Shown here: in pieces, positions 10,690-23,480 of the stretch
How positions within the stretch are numbered: position 1 is the stretch's first letter
How the letters are laid out: each line of letters begins with the position of its first letter
Notes under the pieces: model-generated
Seen by the model: the letters and a program-made list of their open reading frames with translations, nothing else
What the model was told of the DNA's origin: nothing
The model's database searches: none
Position numbers and translations under genes: made by a program
Assembly: GCA_023846275.1 (NCBI GenBank)
Contig: CM043875.1
Location: forward strand, 25,524,851-25,588,850
DNA length: 64,000 nt
Direction of reading: 5' to 3'
From: Vanilla planifolia
Taxonomy: Eukaryota; Streptophyta; Magnoliopsida; Asparagales; Orchidaceae

Positions 10690-12325
10690 TGTTAATCCTA
10701 TGGTTCTATATGAAAATTTGAAATAATAAATCATATGTTATAGTTTACTAATATACTATTTGTATTTTGTTATCTAAAAAATGTTAAGAGGTGATTATTA
10801 AATATGATGTTTTGATAATATACTTCACCATGAGAGATTATAAAGGGCATGTAATTCATAAGTGACTAAACCCATTGATGACTTTCCTTTTGATGGTGTG
10901 ACAACTATCATGAGCATATTTTACTTGAATTATAATATTAAAGTTTATACAATTATATATATAGAACTTAGGATCATAAATTTGTATAAGTTATCTTTCA
11001 TATACACTTGACTTTTTTTCTTAATCAACTATTTTCTAATCTCACCAATTTTGCAAATAGGCTTTCATTATTTAAAATTTAATTATGTTAGAGAGTTTGA
11101 AGAACACTTAGTCTTCAAATTATGTTGTCATAATCATATAGTATAATTTGTATTGACATAAGTGATTGAATAAGAATATAATGATTTGATGAAGAAGTTT
11201 AACGAATATTCTAACTCATCGTACAATATGATTCGTTATGTCATGTAATATGATTACCTTTGTACTATTAAACAAACTATGCCTTAAATAACTTTATGAA
11301 AGTCTTGAGATGTTTGTCTGATACCATAGCTATCATCATACTGTATGATTAGATTCTTAAGCAGAGAAGAGTAACTTGAGAATTTTGTATGATATGATAA
11401 TTTTTATCAAATAATACATTTAAGTCTTATATATGAATATACCTTTGTTGTATCTAAACTTAAGTATTTTGGATAATGTATTAATTTTTAATATACGATA
11501 TGAACAATTTTTTTATGGTTATCATATGATACGATATTATTGATAGTAAAATATGAATGGAAATATAAACCTGTAAGGATTAGTTTAAACTTTTCAAGAA
11601 ATAAAATATAGTCATTGTTTAACTATTAGGATTTTCTTAATCTATCTTGTATGTATTTTATTCTTATAAATAGATCGATAAACCTTTAAAGAATAATGTG
11701 ATGCAAGATTTACAAATCAAAGAAATTAAAATTGTACTTTTAACATAGGGATCATAGTTTCAACATTTTAAAATTCTTGAGATACCCTCTTAAAATAGCT
11801 TATAGTCTTATTCTTTTTCTATTTCTTCTTATTGTGATTGATAGCATCTTTTATTTATTTATTTGATGTGCCACTTATTAATGCATTAGTTATAGATGAA
11901 TATTATATAAACTTATTTGTAAAAGTGATATTTTTCTTCTTGTCATTGATTTGATGAACTCTTTTTACATTGTGGCCTTTGTATGTTAATTGATTTAATA
12001 GCTCTTTAGCTTGATATTGGATTCATTTGGATTAGTTTGTATGACATTTTTGTTTGTTCATCTTTTGACAAAAGACATTTTTATTAGTAAGCTTAATCTT
12101 TCATGGCTTGGAGCCAATGTAGGTTTTTGTACGTTTCGAACCATTTAGAAATCCTTAAACATTTTCTTATTGTAATTATCAAACAATTATTTTTCAAAAA
12201 CTAATCAAGAGTTTTCTTAAAACTTTTAATATAAATTACATTGAGATCAATACTTTTCAAGCACACTTATCTAATGTTTAAATGAAGTATAATTCACTTC
12301 TACTTGAGGGCTAATTTTTCTTACA
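10690..12325 (+). repeat. 3' LTR of the copia element
   Basis: It starts TGTTAATCC after the polypurine tract and ends TTACA at 12325, giving TG...CA ends and a length within a few bases of the 5' LTR. The short forward frame at 10539-10721 spans the junction and is not a gene. Confidence 0.82.
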
Positions 12326-12650
12326 AGTATTAAAGTTAAGGTCACAGGTTCAAGACCCTATAATTTGCTTGAAGGGAGGTAACATGAAACAATGGTGCCC
12401 ACGTAGATCTACTTGTGGGGATTGTAAGGGACATTGGGTACCAAGCCTGTAATTGATTAAGTGATGGCTATGTCAACTCCTATCACATTGAACCTATGGA
12501 CATTTGTTCTTGCATTTATGTACTCGTTGGGTGTGAACTATAATTGATAGTTATATAGTGAACACACTATAAGACTAGGATAAGTGCTCTTCTTATCAAC
12601 AATTATATTAATAGAGTTAGTAGCACCTTAGGTCTCATAGGTGACACTCC
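12326..12650. other. Unassigned segment between copia LTR and repeat array
   Basis: It contains CACAGGTTCAAGACCC near 12340, which resembles a Pol III B box, but no matching A box or tRNA fold could be drawn. It also holds GGTGCCCACGTAG. It may be the remaining part of the target repeat or a SINE-like fragment. Confidence 0.25.
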
Positions 12651-13565
12651 ACGTGTCTGGTTTATATTATAGTAAGGTAATTATAAATATATAAGTAAAA
12701 CTTTAAAAATAATTTTTTTAACATACTTGTATTTAATGTGTTCAATTTTAATAATTCCATGGTATTGGTTGAAGAGACACAACATGACAAGAATAACATA
12801 AAATGGTGTCACATATGAATTTTTATTTTTTAGTAAATGTATTCTTTGAAATTAATCATTTATAGTCAACATGAATTGAGGTCATAGAGACTGTCTCAGC
12901 ATCAAATGCTGTGTAATAGCAAACTAGTTTCTTTTTACACTATCACATTGCATCAGTAGAATAACATAAGATGGTCTCGCATGTGAATTTTTATATTACA
13001 TTATATGTATGCTTTGAAACCGATCTTTCATATACAACATGAACTAGTCTTTACTTGCCCCTTCACATAGTATCAATGGAACAAGGAAAAAAATCACAGG
13101 TTAGGTGCTAATGTGTTAGATAATCCTAAATTATTGAGTATTACTCCAACATATGTAATTAGTGGTGCATGTAGATGGTTTGTCTAGTGTGACATAATTG
13201 AGAACATGAATGTCATGTCTATGTTGTATAACTCATATATGGTGCCACCTAAAAACTCGTTTAACTTATTCATATAAAATGTTAAAGATGAGTTGGCCCT
13301 GAGTATGGTGGAGGTGGCACTCTACTAACATGGTTTATATTATAGTAGGATAAATATAAACATGTAAGTTGTACATTACAAAAATTTTTTAACATACATG
13401 TATCCAATGCATTGAATTTTCACAATTTCAAGGGTTTGGTTAAGGGTATACATAACTTGATTAGAATAACTAGAATGATATGACATTGGAATTCTTATAT
13501 TGCATATATGTATGTTTGAAACCTATTGTTAATAGCCAACTTGTATTAAGGTCATGTAAGAAATT
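12650..13565. repeat. Tandem repeat array, right part
   Basis: It shares landmarks with 3330-4127: GTTTATATTATAGTA (near 12658 and 13330), ATTGGTTGAAG, AACTAGT followed by a CAATGGAAC-like word, and AGTTGGCCCTGAG (near 13290). At least two units are visible, one longer than on the left side because it keeps a stretch around GACTGTCTCAGCATCAAATG (12887). Confidence 0.6.
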
Positions 13566-14154
13566 GCATAGGAACATAAAGTATAATATATGTCTATTTA
13601 TTAGCATTTGTAGGTATTGACATGCAAAATCTTGACCTTCTTAGTTAGGTATTATCTTGACTACTTAGGTTTTGTCCTATTTTCTCAAAAAGTCATCCCA
13701 TTCGAAGGCTTCAAGGAAGCACAACTATAGAATATTTTACTACTCAATGTGGCACTATCATTCTCTTTTCCACCCGTCGACTGTTTATTGATCTCCTTTA
13801 GGTCAATTGCATGATCCAAATCATTGGTAATTTATGAGGGCCACTGCCAGATGTTAGTCTAGTAATAGGCTTGACTTTGATATCATAATATAATATCCCA
13901 ACTTTTTGGGTAAGATATTGTTTCAACTATTTATGTTTTATCATTTCATCTTAAAAGAGCCCTTACTATTGCTCAACCATCCTAATATTATTTCCAACAA
14001 AGAATTACAATCAAATGCATATTGTACCAAATAACAAAGTGGACTAGGGAATAGAATTATATACCCACTTGGTAGTACCATATAGGCCTTTGGATGATAT
14101 GATTTGAATTTTGTATTGCATTTACAATAGGCACCATAAAGGAAACAACTTAGT
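13566..14154. other. Intergenic DNA, nothing assigned
   Basis: AT-rich sequence without a supported gene. It may contain decayed upstream parts of the gypsy element that follows, but no motif was certain. Confidence 0.35.
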
Positions 14155-14820
14155 CCAATTTTTTTGAATTAAGTTTTGAAAATATATCATTCATTGGTTA
14201 CAAAAAGGCAATGATGCACCACCAAATTTTATTAAATTATTCTTTATTGGGATGGTTAAGCTTCATGATCTCTTAAAAATTGTTTATGATAAGGAAATAA
14301 TTTTTTTAGTTGTTCCTATAGGTTTGAAGGAATTAGATTATTTATTTTTAGCATACCATATTCAAACAAAGGACCAAATTAAGGCAATGAATAAGAGTTT
14401 AAGAAATTTGATAGTGTGCCTTATCTCTGATAAATCTATGGTATGAAACACATTATTACCTATGATTGAATTTGCATGAAATAGTAATGCAAATAGTTTA
14501 TCTGAATTTGGTATTATTCATATTGTTAATTGGATATGAATCTAGGAAGCCCATAAACATATAGAGTTACTCGTTTCCTATGAAAAATAGAAATTATATA
14601 TTGATTCATGCAAAACATTCATCTAATTAAAGATGGAGCTAAGGTTATAATTATAATTTCCTAATTGGAAATTGTTAAAAGTTTGCCACAAATAAGATAT
14701 GACCCTTTAAGTCTATTAACAACTACAAATAATGCTTACAAATTAGAATGGCTTACAAAAATAAGTATTAGTCATATTTTTAATGTGTTGGATTTAGCAT
14801 TATATCATACATAAGTTCAC
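14155..14820 (+). pseudogene. Ty3-gypsy integrase remnant
   Basis: Forward reading gives a THFIGYKKANDA-like segment and KLFFIGMVKLHDL (about 14190-14270). The open frame at 14252-14446 follows, containing DKEIIFL, a decayed AYHPQTDGQTE motif (AYHIQTKDQIKAMNKSL) and LRNLIVCLISDKS. A PMIEFA segment comes next. Further on (about 14690-14815) the C-terminal region NNAYKLEW...ISHIFNVLDLALYH is readable. This is the gypsy integrase core and C-terminal domain, with internal deletions and stops. No gag or LTR belonging to it was identified. Confidence 0.75.
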
Positions 14821-14933
14821 ATAATGTTTCCTTATGGTCTCCTTTTACATTAAGCACATTGATCTCTAGACCTTGTGATGAATGGGCAAGATGAAATCCT
14901 ACAATTTGATCTTGAGCTACTATAATACCAAAA

Positions 14934-15510
14934 TGATAGAGAACTAGGTAAGAATGAATCTTATAGTAGAGATTTCAGATGGAAGATGTTTATAACAAAG
15001 ATGATGACAAAAAGATGATGATAATAATAGAGAAAAATCTAAATCATAATTTAGATATTTTCGAATTACAATGAAGAAACTTGGTTCACAATCTAAGGAT
15101 ATGCATTATAAAAGAAACCATAATCTTAATAAAGAGGTAATGGTAAGCAAGCAACCCCCTTGTTTATTCAATAATAAGTGTTTAAATAGAACACAAGATT
15201 AAACCATATACTCAAAAGTAAAATAACAAAAATAATACACTTCCTAATAAAAGGATGCAAATTGAAAAAATATACAAAAATAATTAAAAAAATCTTAAGA
15301 CCCTCATATATGACTTATTATAGTCCATAATGAACTAAAAAATAAAAATAAGTAGGAAAAATTATATATGACCTACTGAATCAACTCAATATCATCACTT
15401 TGATGTAATTTATCTTATATTTATCCACCTACCAATTTACTTTGCAGAGCTATAATCCAAGTGGATCTTTATGAGACCTAGTGTTAATTTATAAAGTCCT
15501 TTGAAATCAT
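14934..15510 (-). repeat. Probable minus-strand LTR, copy A of a direct repeat pair
   Basis: TATAATACCA at 14921-14930 resembles the reverse complement of a plant primer binding site and is followed by sequence starting TGATAGAGAACTAGG. The block aligns with 17248-17770 through GATATGCAT, GTTTATTCAATA, AAGTGTTTAAATAGAA, CATATATGAC and the AATCAATTCAAT-like word. This order implies an element transcribed leftwards. Its internal region was not found. Confidence 0.45.
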
Positions 15511-16640
15511 GATATAAGGCAACTTAACTACATTGAAGGCCAAGCCATTCAATTATGCATATGCTTCATCTAATTCATTAAGTGTCTCATCATATGAAAT
15601 CTTAAAACATCTAGTTGAGTATATATTTTGTTCTTCAAGCTTATTAAATGCTTATGTTGGTAAAGAAATATTTATGTTTAATAGTGAAGCTAAAATTATG
15701 AATAAAGAAATTTGTAGAAGTCACATAAACTCAATTAGTTCTTCTTTAGATATTTCACTTGGTTTTGACTTTAGAGAAATAGGTTTAGGTAGATTGAGGC
15801 TTGAAGATTTGGATTTAGAAGTTAGCTCAAATTCTAGTAAACTTTGATTTTAGACTGTTCTAGAGTTTTAAATCTATATAAAAGAAATTCATCAATTTTT
15901 TTTGGGTGGCATTGATGATATCTCATAAATTTGGTAGATATAGAATATAAAATTAATCATTTAAATTAATAACAACAACTATGTTAAGCATTAAGCTCTT
16001 ACGACATTTTATAATCAATATAATAGAATCTTAGCATAACAAAATATTAATTATATTCCACTAAATAATATGTGAATAGTTTTCATAATACTTAAAAATA
16101 TGGCATAATTGAGTAACTCTAGTTTAAGTGTCATCATAAAAATAATTAAATATAATTTATGATATAAATAAGATAAATATTTATAGATTCAACAAACTTA
16201 GATGATACAAAATTAACTAAACACTCTTTATGAATATAAATTACATAATCTTAAAACTTTTTAAGAGGGGTCATCAGAATATTTCAAACCTTATTTAATT
16301 TTTGAAATAGATGAGGCTATATGATGGCAAAGTTCTTATATGGGTATTACTATAGTGAAATCCTAAATAGCTATAAGATATCTATAAAAATGAAAGTTTA
16401 GGACATACATTACAAGGATTAACATGTTTCAAGAATGAAAATTTTTTAGGATAATAATAAAATTAACACATATTAAGTAATCTAATTTTGAAAACATAAT
16501 GTTAAATTTATACTTTAAAAGTGTACCTAATATGTTCACAATAGATGGTGCAAAATCTAAATATGAAATAAGCTTAATTTTTATTTTTGGTTTGGCATTA
16601 GAATCTTGATTTAGTAGGTTCGAGAGGTTCGATCTCAAGC
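15511..16640. other. Intergenic DNA with one unexplained open frame
   Basis: An open forward frame of 104 codons at 15533-15847 is the longest here. It is Ser/Leu-rich, contains SISSSLDISLGFDF, and matches no family I know. Composition is as AT-rich as the surroundings, so a chance frame or retroelement residue is more likely than a gene. Confidence 0.3.
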
Positions 16641-16665
16641 CTAACACATGTAGTACATGTGTTAG
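16641..16665. repeat. Perfect 12-bp inverted repeat
   Basis: CTAACACATGTA, one G, then TACATGTGTTAG: a perfect hairpin with a single-base centre, seen directly. Confidence 0.9.
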
Positions 16666-17247
16666 TTCATGATTGCATAGGTTGGAGTTGTTCTGTGGGG
16701 TTCAAATTTGGATTAAAGTTTCCTAGTTCATTGCTTATAGTCTCAAAGTCTGCAAGCACAAAGTCTACAAGCACATGTAATGTGGATGCTCACACAGTTG
16801 GGGCATGGGCTTGTGGCAAGGTTCACAAGTGGGATCTTCAAGCATGTCACGTTTAGTTGGGATGCAGGCTTGCATGATTATTTATGTAATGATGTGATAA
16901 AGGATGCAGTATGGATGGAGTGGTCGTAAACCATTGTGGCAATATTTCTCATAAGGGGCAGCACCCTTACTTTGAGCATGATATTTGGTAGTTCAAGAAG
17001 TAATGTGGCTAATAGTGGAGGCGCAGAAACTAAGGACATGATTTTTTATTGAAATCTACAAGAAGGGTGTGGGATTAGTAAGATGGTGACACTCAAATGC
17101 TTAGAAACCTAAGGAAGAAACTTGGTTGGTCATGTTGGATTATCACAGTAATTGGAACATCATGAAGGATACTTTGATACCAAATTTGTGGAGGAAGAAA
17201 GAGGATAAAATCTTGCATCTAAATCTTAATTTACTTTGATACAAAAA
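16666..17247. other. Moderate-GC intergenic segment
   Basis: Richer in GC than its neighbours, with words such as GGGGCATGGGCTTGTGG. It is possibly the untranslated leader of the leftward retroelement whose LTR starts at 17248. The 65-codon forward frame (16659-16856) has no recognisable motif. Confidence 0.3.
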
Positions 17248-17770
17248 TAACAAAGAGTTGGATAGGAGCAAATCTTGAAGTAGGATCTGAGATAGAGGAT
17301 ACTGATGACAAAGATGACAATGGCAATAGAAATAAATTTGAATTGTAACTCATATTACAACTTAGAGATATGCATACATACAAAATAAAGGAAATCATAG
17401 TTTCAATAAAAAGGTAACATTGAGCAAACAAGTTTCTCTTTTGTTTATTCAATAGCAAGTGTTTAAATAGAATAGATAATTAAACTTAAACTTAAACAAA
17501 GAAGAAAGTATTCTTTCTAAAAAATATAAAAATATACAAAATAGGACAAGTATAATTAAAAAATTTTAAATATTATATATATGACCCATTATAATCTACT
17601 ATAAACTAAAATAAGAAATAAATGAGAAAAGCCTTGTGTGATTCACTAAATCAATTCAATTTCTACTTAATACAACTTGTCTACATTACCTTGGTTATCC
17701 ATACAATCACAAGGTTTAATAGTTATTGTTGATCAGATTTATCCCAAGATTCAATATGAGGTCTTTTACA
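17248..17770 (-). repeat. Probable minus-strand LTR, copy B of a direct repeat pair
   Basis: It aligns with 14934-15510 and is likewise preceded by a decayed reversed primer binding site (TACTTTGATACAAA). Because both copies have such a site on the same side, they look like 5' LTRs of two related elements rather than the two ends of one. Confidence 0.42.
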
Positions 17771-19415
17771 AACACTATGGTGATAAGTTTTGGCTTTAGT
17801 AGATGATATAGATATTTCATGCCGTTATAGCTAATTTCATTGCCATCAAAATATCTAAGATGTGTGTTCAATACATCCATGATAATCAAATTGTGATTAG
17901 TTAAGATGTTTGAGTTCATTAATGTTTGAAGGGTAAGATCTATCATCTTCAAATGATTCATAGTTGATGTTGTAACATGCAGAGAGGCTTTGACCTGACA
18001 TGTTGGATTTAATGATATAGATCTCAAGATTCACTTCTTAACATCTTTGGAGGTATGTTGTGGATCTTAGATGATTTATGTGCATTCATAGACAACCTGA
18101 TCACTATGTATAGTGATTGTGTGGGAGTTTATTATGGATTAGCAATAAATTCAATTTTATTGTTTGTTCCCAGTATGTTTATGTGGATGTAATATAGTAG
18201 ACTCTGAATAATATATGTTTAGCTGTGCATATTGATATCCATCAGAACCAGGTATATCCGAGCCATTTGAGGATATAGTAACATGTGTTTGTATATGTTT
18301 ATTATGTCAGAAGAGACGTGTTACCATGAGCCATTATGAAACAAAGCCCAAACTCACCCTAGGTGGGTTAGTTAATTTCCATGGTCGATCCAAAAGAAAC
18401 CACATGAGATGGCTTAATCTAAACCATTTTGTGTGTTCCCCCAACTACGTATGATAGTTGGCTCTCTCCAAGACAATTCTAGGTAGATCTTTTTCTATGT
18501 TTTTCAATTTTGGATTGGATTTAAGTTTTCAAAATGTATAGTTAATATTCAAAAATCCAAAAAAGGATCTCTTTTGTTCTCCTACGATTTCTTAAAAGAG
18601 ATTCTTTGGATTTTATGTAAAGCTTATTTAATTGGTTAACAATGTAGCTTTGAAATAATGATTTTGTTGCTCTGGTATCTTTATTTCTTAATATTATCAA
18701 ATAGTTTCTCTCTTTGTGAGACATGTGATCTCCAAAAACTTGATAAAACCTTTCTTAAGATTATTACTTAATATTTGAATATCATTCTTATGAATAAAAG
18801 TATTCATTTTAACATTGACATAAATATAACAATTCATGAATAGTTCTTTTAATTTGTTGATATTTTGTAAAAAAGCAAATTCTTGAAACTTTCACTTTGC
18901 AATTATCATCCAAACCATAAATTTGTGTTTGAACTTTTATTTGACATGAATTTGTAAAATCCAATATATAAGTAATTTCATAGTTCAAGCCACTGCCATT
19001 TTATTAATTTACATCTTGACAACTTATATATGTTCATTCATTAGAAATGACTATCTCACAAAAAGGTTCAAAATGATTAATGACAATCCTAATCATGCAT
19101 TACAATGTCTATGTTTAACTTCTTATTGCAGCACATTTTGATTTTTTTCATCTATATAAAATTTATTTTAAAAACATAAAATTAGGAAACTTTCTAATCT
19201 AAATTGGAATGCAATATATCCACTTAAATCATAAAAAATAAAGACAAGAATATCATACTAAATTTAAAACTAATGTAATGTCAAATACACTCCACAGGCA
19301 GACTTGACATTGGACATAAAGGCAATGTTTTTCAGATTGCCTTGATCATTTATTGAATTAATTTGATTTCAAATGCATTTTTTTATTATTTTTTTTATTA
19401 AGAATTGTCCCATTA
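17771..19415. other. Intergenic DNA with a long reverse open frame
   Basis: A 103-codon reverse frame at 17716-18027 overlaps the end of the preceding repeat. It shows no family motif that I can name and may be a retroelement remnant. The rest is AT-rich with nothing assigned. Confidence 0.3.
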
Positions 19416-19640
19416 AGAGTTCATATGGAGATTGGGAGACCATTAGAAGTTAGTATTTGTTGTGTAGTGAGTTTTCCTGTGTAGACCACGTGATGGCATA
19501 TGAGGATTTGCAGACACAGCAGAGATCCAATCCGTAGGTAATGGTTGTCTTCTTCTGAATTCTTTACTAGATGGCAGTATGGATTGATTACAAGTGCTTT
19601 CGCCATGTGCAATCAGACTTTCCAAGCCAGTTATATTTAT
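19416..19640. other. Base-balanced island, possible exon or repeat fragment
   Basis: About 220 bases with balanced composition and a CACGTG word near 19488, bounded on both sides by AT-rich DNA. Two reverse frames of 60-63 codons overlap. One includes LPSSKEFRRRQPLPTDW, which looks protein-like, but no family is recognised and no start, splice sites or partner exon could be tied to it. Confidence 0.3.
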
Positions 19641-21410
19641 ATATATACAATTAATAAATGATCTTCACTTTTGTTAGAAATATTATGAATAAATAGAAAT
19701 CCAAAAAAAAATTTATATCTATAAAAATACTTAAAATTGTATATTTCGTTTTTGATAAAATAAGATTGAGTAAAATATTATTTTTTTATATTAATATCAT
19801 TTTAATCAAAACTTGTCTTTGTCAATCATTATCTAACTCTGCTATCTTGACATTTGTCTTTAATCGTGCATATGATCTATAATCACTAATCAATCATATT
19901 TTATTATAAATAAATTAAAATTTATAAAATTAAGTTTTAAATATAATGAATTAAAGACTAAACTTTAATTTATTATAATAAATATATTTTTAAAAAATTA
20001 TGTTATATGAAATATTTTTATCACCTATAATTTCATCAATTTGAAATTTATACAAAGTTTGAAATACCTATATGTAATCAAATAGGATCCCTACAAAAAG
20101 ATAAATGCATCTACCAATACAAGATGCAAGAGGGACCACAATGATTTCAATATCTTTTTTTAAAATATTTTGCATATTTTATGGATTTAAGATGATTCTC
20201 AAAAGATTTTTTTAAGCATGACCATTCAATAATTTCCATTGAATATTTCAAAACTAGAGGATTAGATGTTAGACTGTTATAATCGTCAACCCTTTTAGTT
20301 TTACGTAGCATCGACAATTGATAGCTATGCAAATAACTTTATAATCTACGAATTTACCATTTTACAACTATTTGTGGATGTAACTAGTGACCTATTAGTG
20401 GCCAAGTATACATTTTTCATGTTAATAATGGATTTCATGTTTGAACTGTAAAAATATAACTTTTTTTTGGTTTTCTTAAAAATTAATTAATTTTGAAATT
20501 TAAATTTATTTACATTTAAATTTAAATTTTTAATTTAGATGTGGTGGTTGTAGCTTTGAAGTTTATCCACTCAACAATTGATTGAAAACGGTTCATTATG
20601 TCTTCCAATTTCGAGATATGATTGTTCCTGCTTTGCTTGCAAGTCTCCTGATATCGTTCTTATTTGTTGCTTATGGTTTTGTGGGAAGATGCTCGCATTC
20701 TTTTTCAATTGATTGAACTTTCAACTTCTTCTTTATACAAATTCTAATTTTTGAACTCTATTTGTAAAAATGTTAATATATGTCTATGACATATTTTATA
20801 AATAATTTTCACATATTAACAAATAGAGATGTATCATAATTTTTTTATACTAAAATTTTCAAGTTATCTCTTTAACAATCTTTTCTATCAATTCAAGTAA
20901 TATACCAAATTTTTGTTCTCATAATGCAACAATAATTCTATGATTCTTCACGTGTTCCCTCCATGTTACCCTTGATAACATTCTCATCTTTCTATTTTCT
21001 TATGCGTCGCATGTGAGCTTAAATTTAAATTTGATTCAAGTCAAATGGTTTTGCAGTTCTTTGAGCTTTTTGCATGTCAAATGGTAAGTATTGATTCCTC
21101 TGTGGTTTCGTATATCAAATGTAAATTATATGCAAAAACATATATCAAATAATCAATAACAAAACAAAATATGTGTGTTCCCATTCTAAGATCTACCATT
21201 GCTCAAATACTTAGTTTGTTCCTTTGTCAAGTGTTCTATCTAAGTTCAACCAGTTTCTTATCCTAGAATTTCTAATTTCTAAGCTTCTAATCTAAATTCA
21301 TTTATTTCTAGGTCTTCTTCCTAATTGGTTTCTATTTCTAATTTATTCACATAGATTTTTCTTCTCTTAGATATTCTTAAGTCTATTTTATGTCTTATAG
21401 TGTTACTCTC
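19641..21410. other. AT-rich intergenic DNA
   Basis: No gene, RNA or clear repeat was seen. A slightly less AT-rich patch lies around 20560-20720 but has no open frame. Confidence 0.4.
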
Positions 21411-22060
21411 TATGGCTTGAATTATTCTAATACCACTATATAACATCTTCATTCTTATTAGAATTGAGATGTCAAAGTAATGTAATAATTTTGTAATATT
21501 ATAATTGTAAGATTGAATATATAATTATTTATTAATATTCAAGTAAAATTTATATTTTAATTTTAGAATATAATAATATTATTTTGATCTCATCTAAAAA
21601 ATATAAAATTTGACAAAATTACTCAAAATGTCAAAACAAACATATCATTAAAAAACTTTCATTAGAAGAAACTTATTGATTCTTCAGTTATAATTCCCAT
21701 AGTCAAATTGGAATATTTAGGAATTAAGGAATGAATATTAAGAATTTCTATTATAGATAGCTCAAGGTACAAGAACCTTTAGGAGAGAGATAGATAGCTC
21801 AAGGGAGAGAAAATAACCATGTAAAAGGAGAGTTAACCAAAGATTTTAGAAATAAAGAATATGAGAGGATAAAGCAACAAAAAGAAGAGGTTGTGATTGT
21901 AATTGTTTGAGGAGTATTATGCAAAAGTAGGGAGAAGAACTAGGAATTATGTATAAGAAGGAGAAGATCATTGTAAATATAAACAAAATAAGTGGATATA
22001 GGGTTGAGTCAAACCTTTTATTCGTTCTTTTTCTTTCCATGGAATAGAAGTGGAATTTTG
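21411..22060 (-). repeat. Probable minus-strand LTR start with reversed primer binding site
   Basis: GAATTATTCTAATACCACTATATAACATC at 21419-21447 has the form of a reversed primer binding site followed by an LTR end beginning TATAACA (a decayed TGTAACA). The same layout recurs at 55370-55400. Downstream is purine-rich sequence (GAGAGAGATAGATAGCTC) of the type found in LTRs. The right end is not determined. Confidence 0.4.
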
Positions 22061-23480
22061 TGTTTAAGGAATGAAGGAAATGTATTGCTTCTATATCTTT
22101 GAGGTTTAGGAAGGGTTTTATAAAAAGAATAATTTGAAAATATTTGCATTCTAGTGTTTTCATAACTATCATATAACATAAAGTTTCCTAACATACAATA
22201 TAATAAGCTAAGGATGCCCAAAAATACTTATTCTTAAGAGGAACATATAATACATTGAGTTCAACAAGACAAGAAATAGTTTTTTCTAAAACAAATCATA
22301 TTATACACAAAAATTATTTCATAAGATAACCTTAGTTTAGGGGTTAAGTACATATAGATGAATAATAAGATTTATTGATATGAATTCAAGAGATTGCACC
22401 TCAATATATTGTACATTAGTAACCACAGATGGTACCATAAAGCTATAGAGACAAGGTGTGATACAATGGAATAATTATCCATTTAGCTAAAACATGTTGT
22501 CCCAAAGCTAACATATGATACATTAAAAAGCATAACACATCGAACTTAGTTTAATAGCCCATGAGAAGGAGTAGACTATTCATAAGGTAGAAGAAAAGCC
22601 ATAACATATAATGTGGTTCACTTAAAATACTATATGTTCAAGAAGAAAAATGAGTATAACATTATGAAATGCATAAATAACAAAATGTTATAAAAAATCT
22701 TAATATCAATCAAATGCAATTGATTTATGATGTAGGCATCAAAAGTAAATGCAAGATTGAATTGAAGCCTACCTTTGAGATTTCAAATAATTAAATCTGA
22801 AATTGGTACTGTAAAGAGAAAATATTATTGAAATAAAAAAATAATGCATTAGCATATGCATTAGCATGGAATCATAATTGCATGATAAAAAAACAAATTA
22901 TACAATCTAATCTTATTTATATTTATGAAATTGAATGTTTATATGCATTGTTAGATTCCATATTATGCATGATGAAAACATGAAAACAAATACAAGAAAA
23001 AAATATAAAGGAAACATAATAAATGTAGAAACAAGCTACATATGTTATGAGATAAAAGAAAAGAATAATGAAATAAAATATGGTTCTCTAAATATATTAT
23101 GTTATTATTGAAAGAAAAAGAAAAAATAGAATGTGGCATTGACAATAAATTAAGTCATAAAAGAAAAAAAAGAAAAAAAAAGAACATGACATTAACAGTA
23201 AACTAGACTTTGAAAGAAAAATAATGAAAAAGGAATATTACATTAATAATAAACTAAGCCATGAAATAAGGAAAGAAAAAAATAAAGCTCTATCATAAGA
23301 TATAGGGCATGTTATAGCATTGAGAGAATATTGGATTAAAATAACAAAAACTATATGATAGTAACATTGAGAGGAACAAGGACCTAATAAAAAGAAAGAT
23401 AAAAATTATGACAAGTCCAAAAAATGAGAGAAAAAAAGAACAAGAAAATACAAATAAAAATATAAAGGAAATAACTATAT

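Larger units (their letters stand above)
4128..12325 (+). mobile_element. Degenerate Ty1-copia (Sirevirus-like) LTR retrotransposon, full length
   Basis: Two diverged LTRs of about 1.63 kb (4128-5756 and 10690-12325) flank an internal region of 4.9 kb. That region holds a decayed primer binding site, gag with zinc-knuckle remnant, protease, integrase, reverse transcriptase and RNase H, in copia order (integrase before reverse transcriptase). It ends in a purine-rich tract abutting the 3' LTR. Every domain carries stops and frameshifts, so the element is dead. A 23-base run of N interrupts the protease region. No clear 5-bp target-site duplication survives (GGTGG before, AGTAT after), as expected at this age. 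The long LTRs and the form of the protease/integrase and C-terminal pol segments point to the Sirevirus (Maximus/SIRE) lineage. The lineage call is less sure than the copia call. Confidence 0.88.

Noticed and set aside
12335..12352. B-box-like GGTTCAAGACC as a tRNA or SINE
   Set aside because: No convincing A box, cloverleaf or 3' tail could be found.
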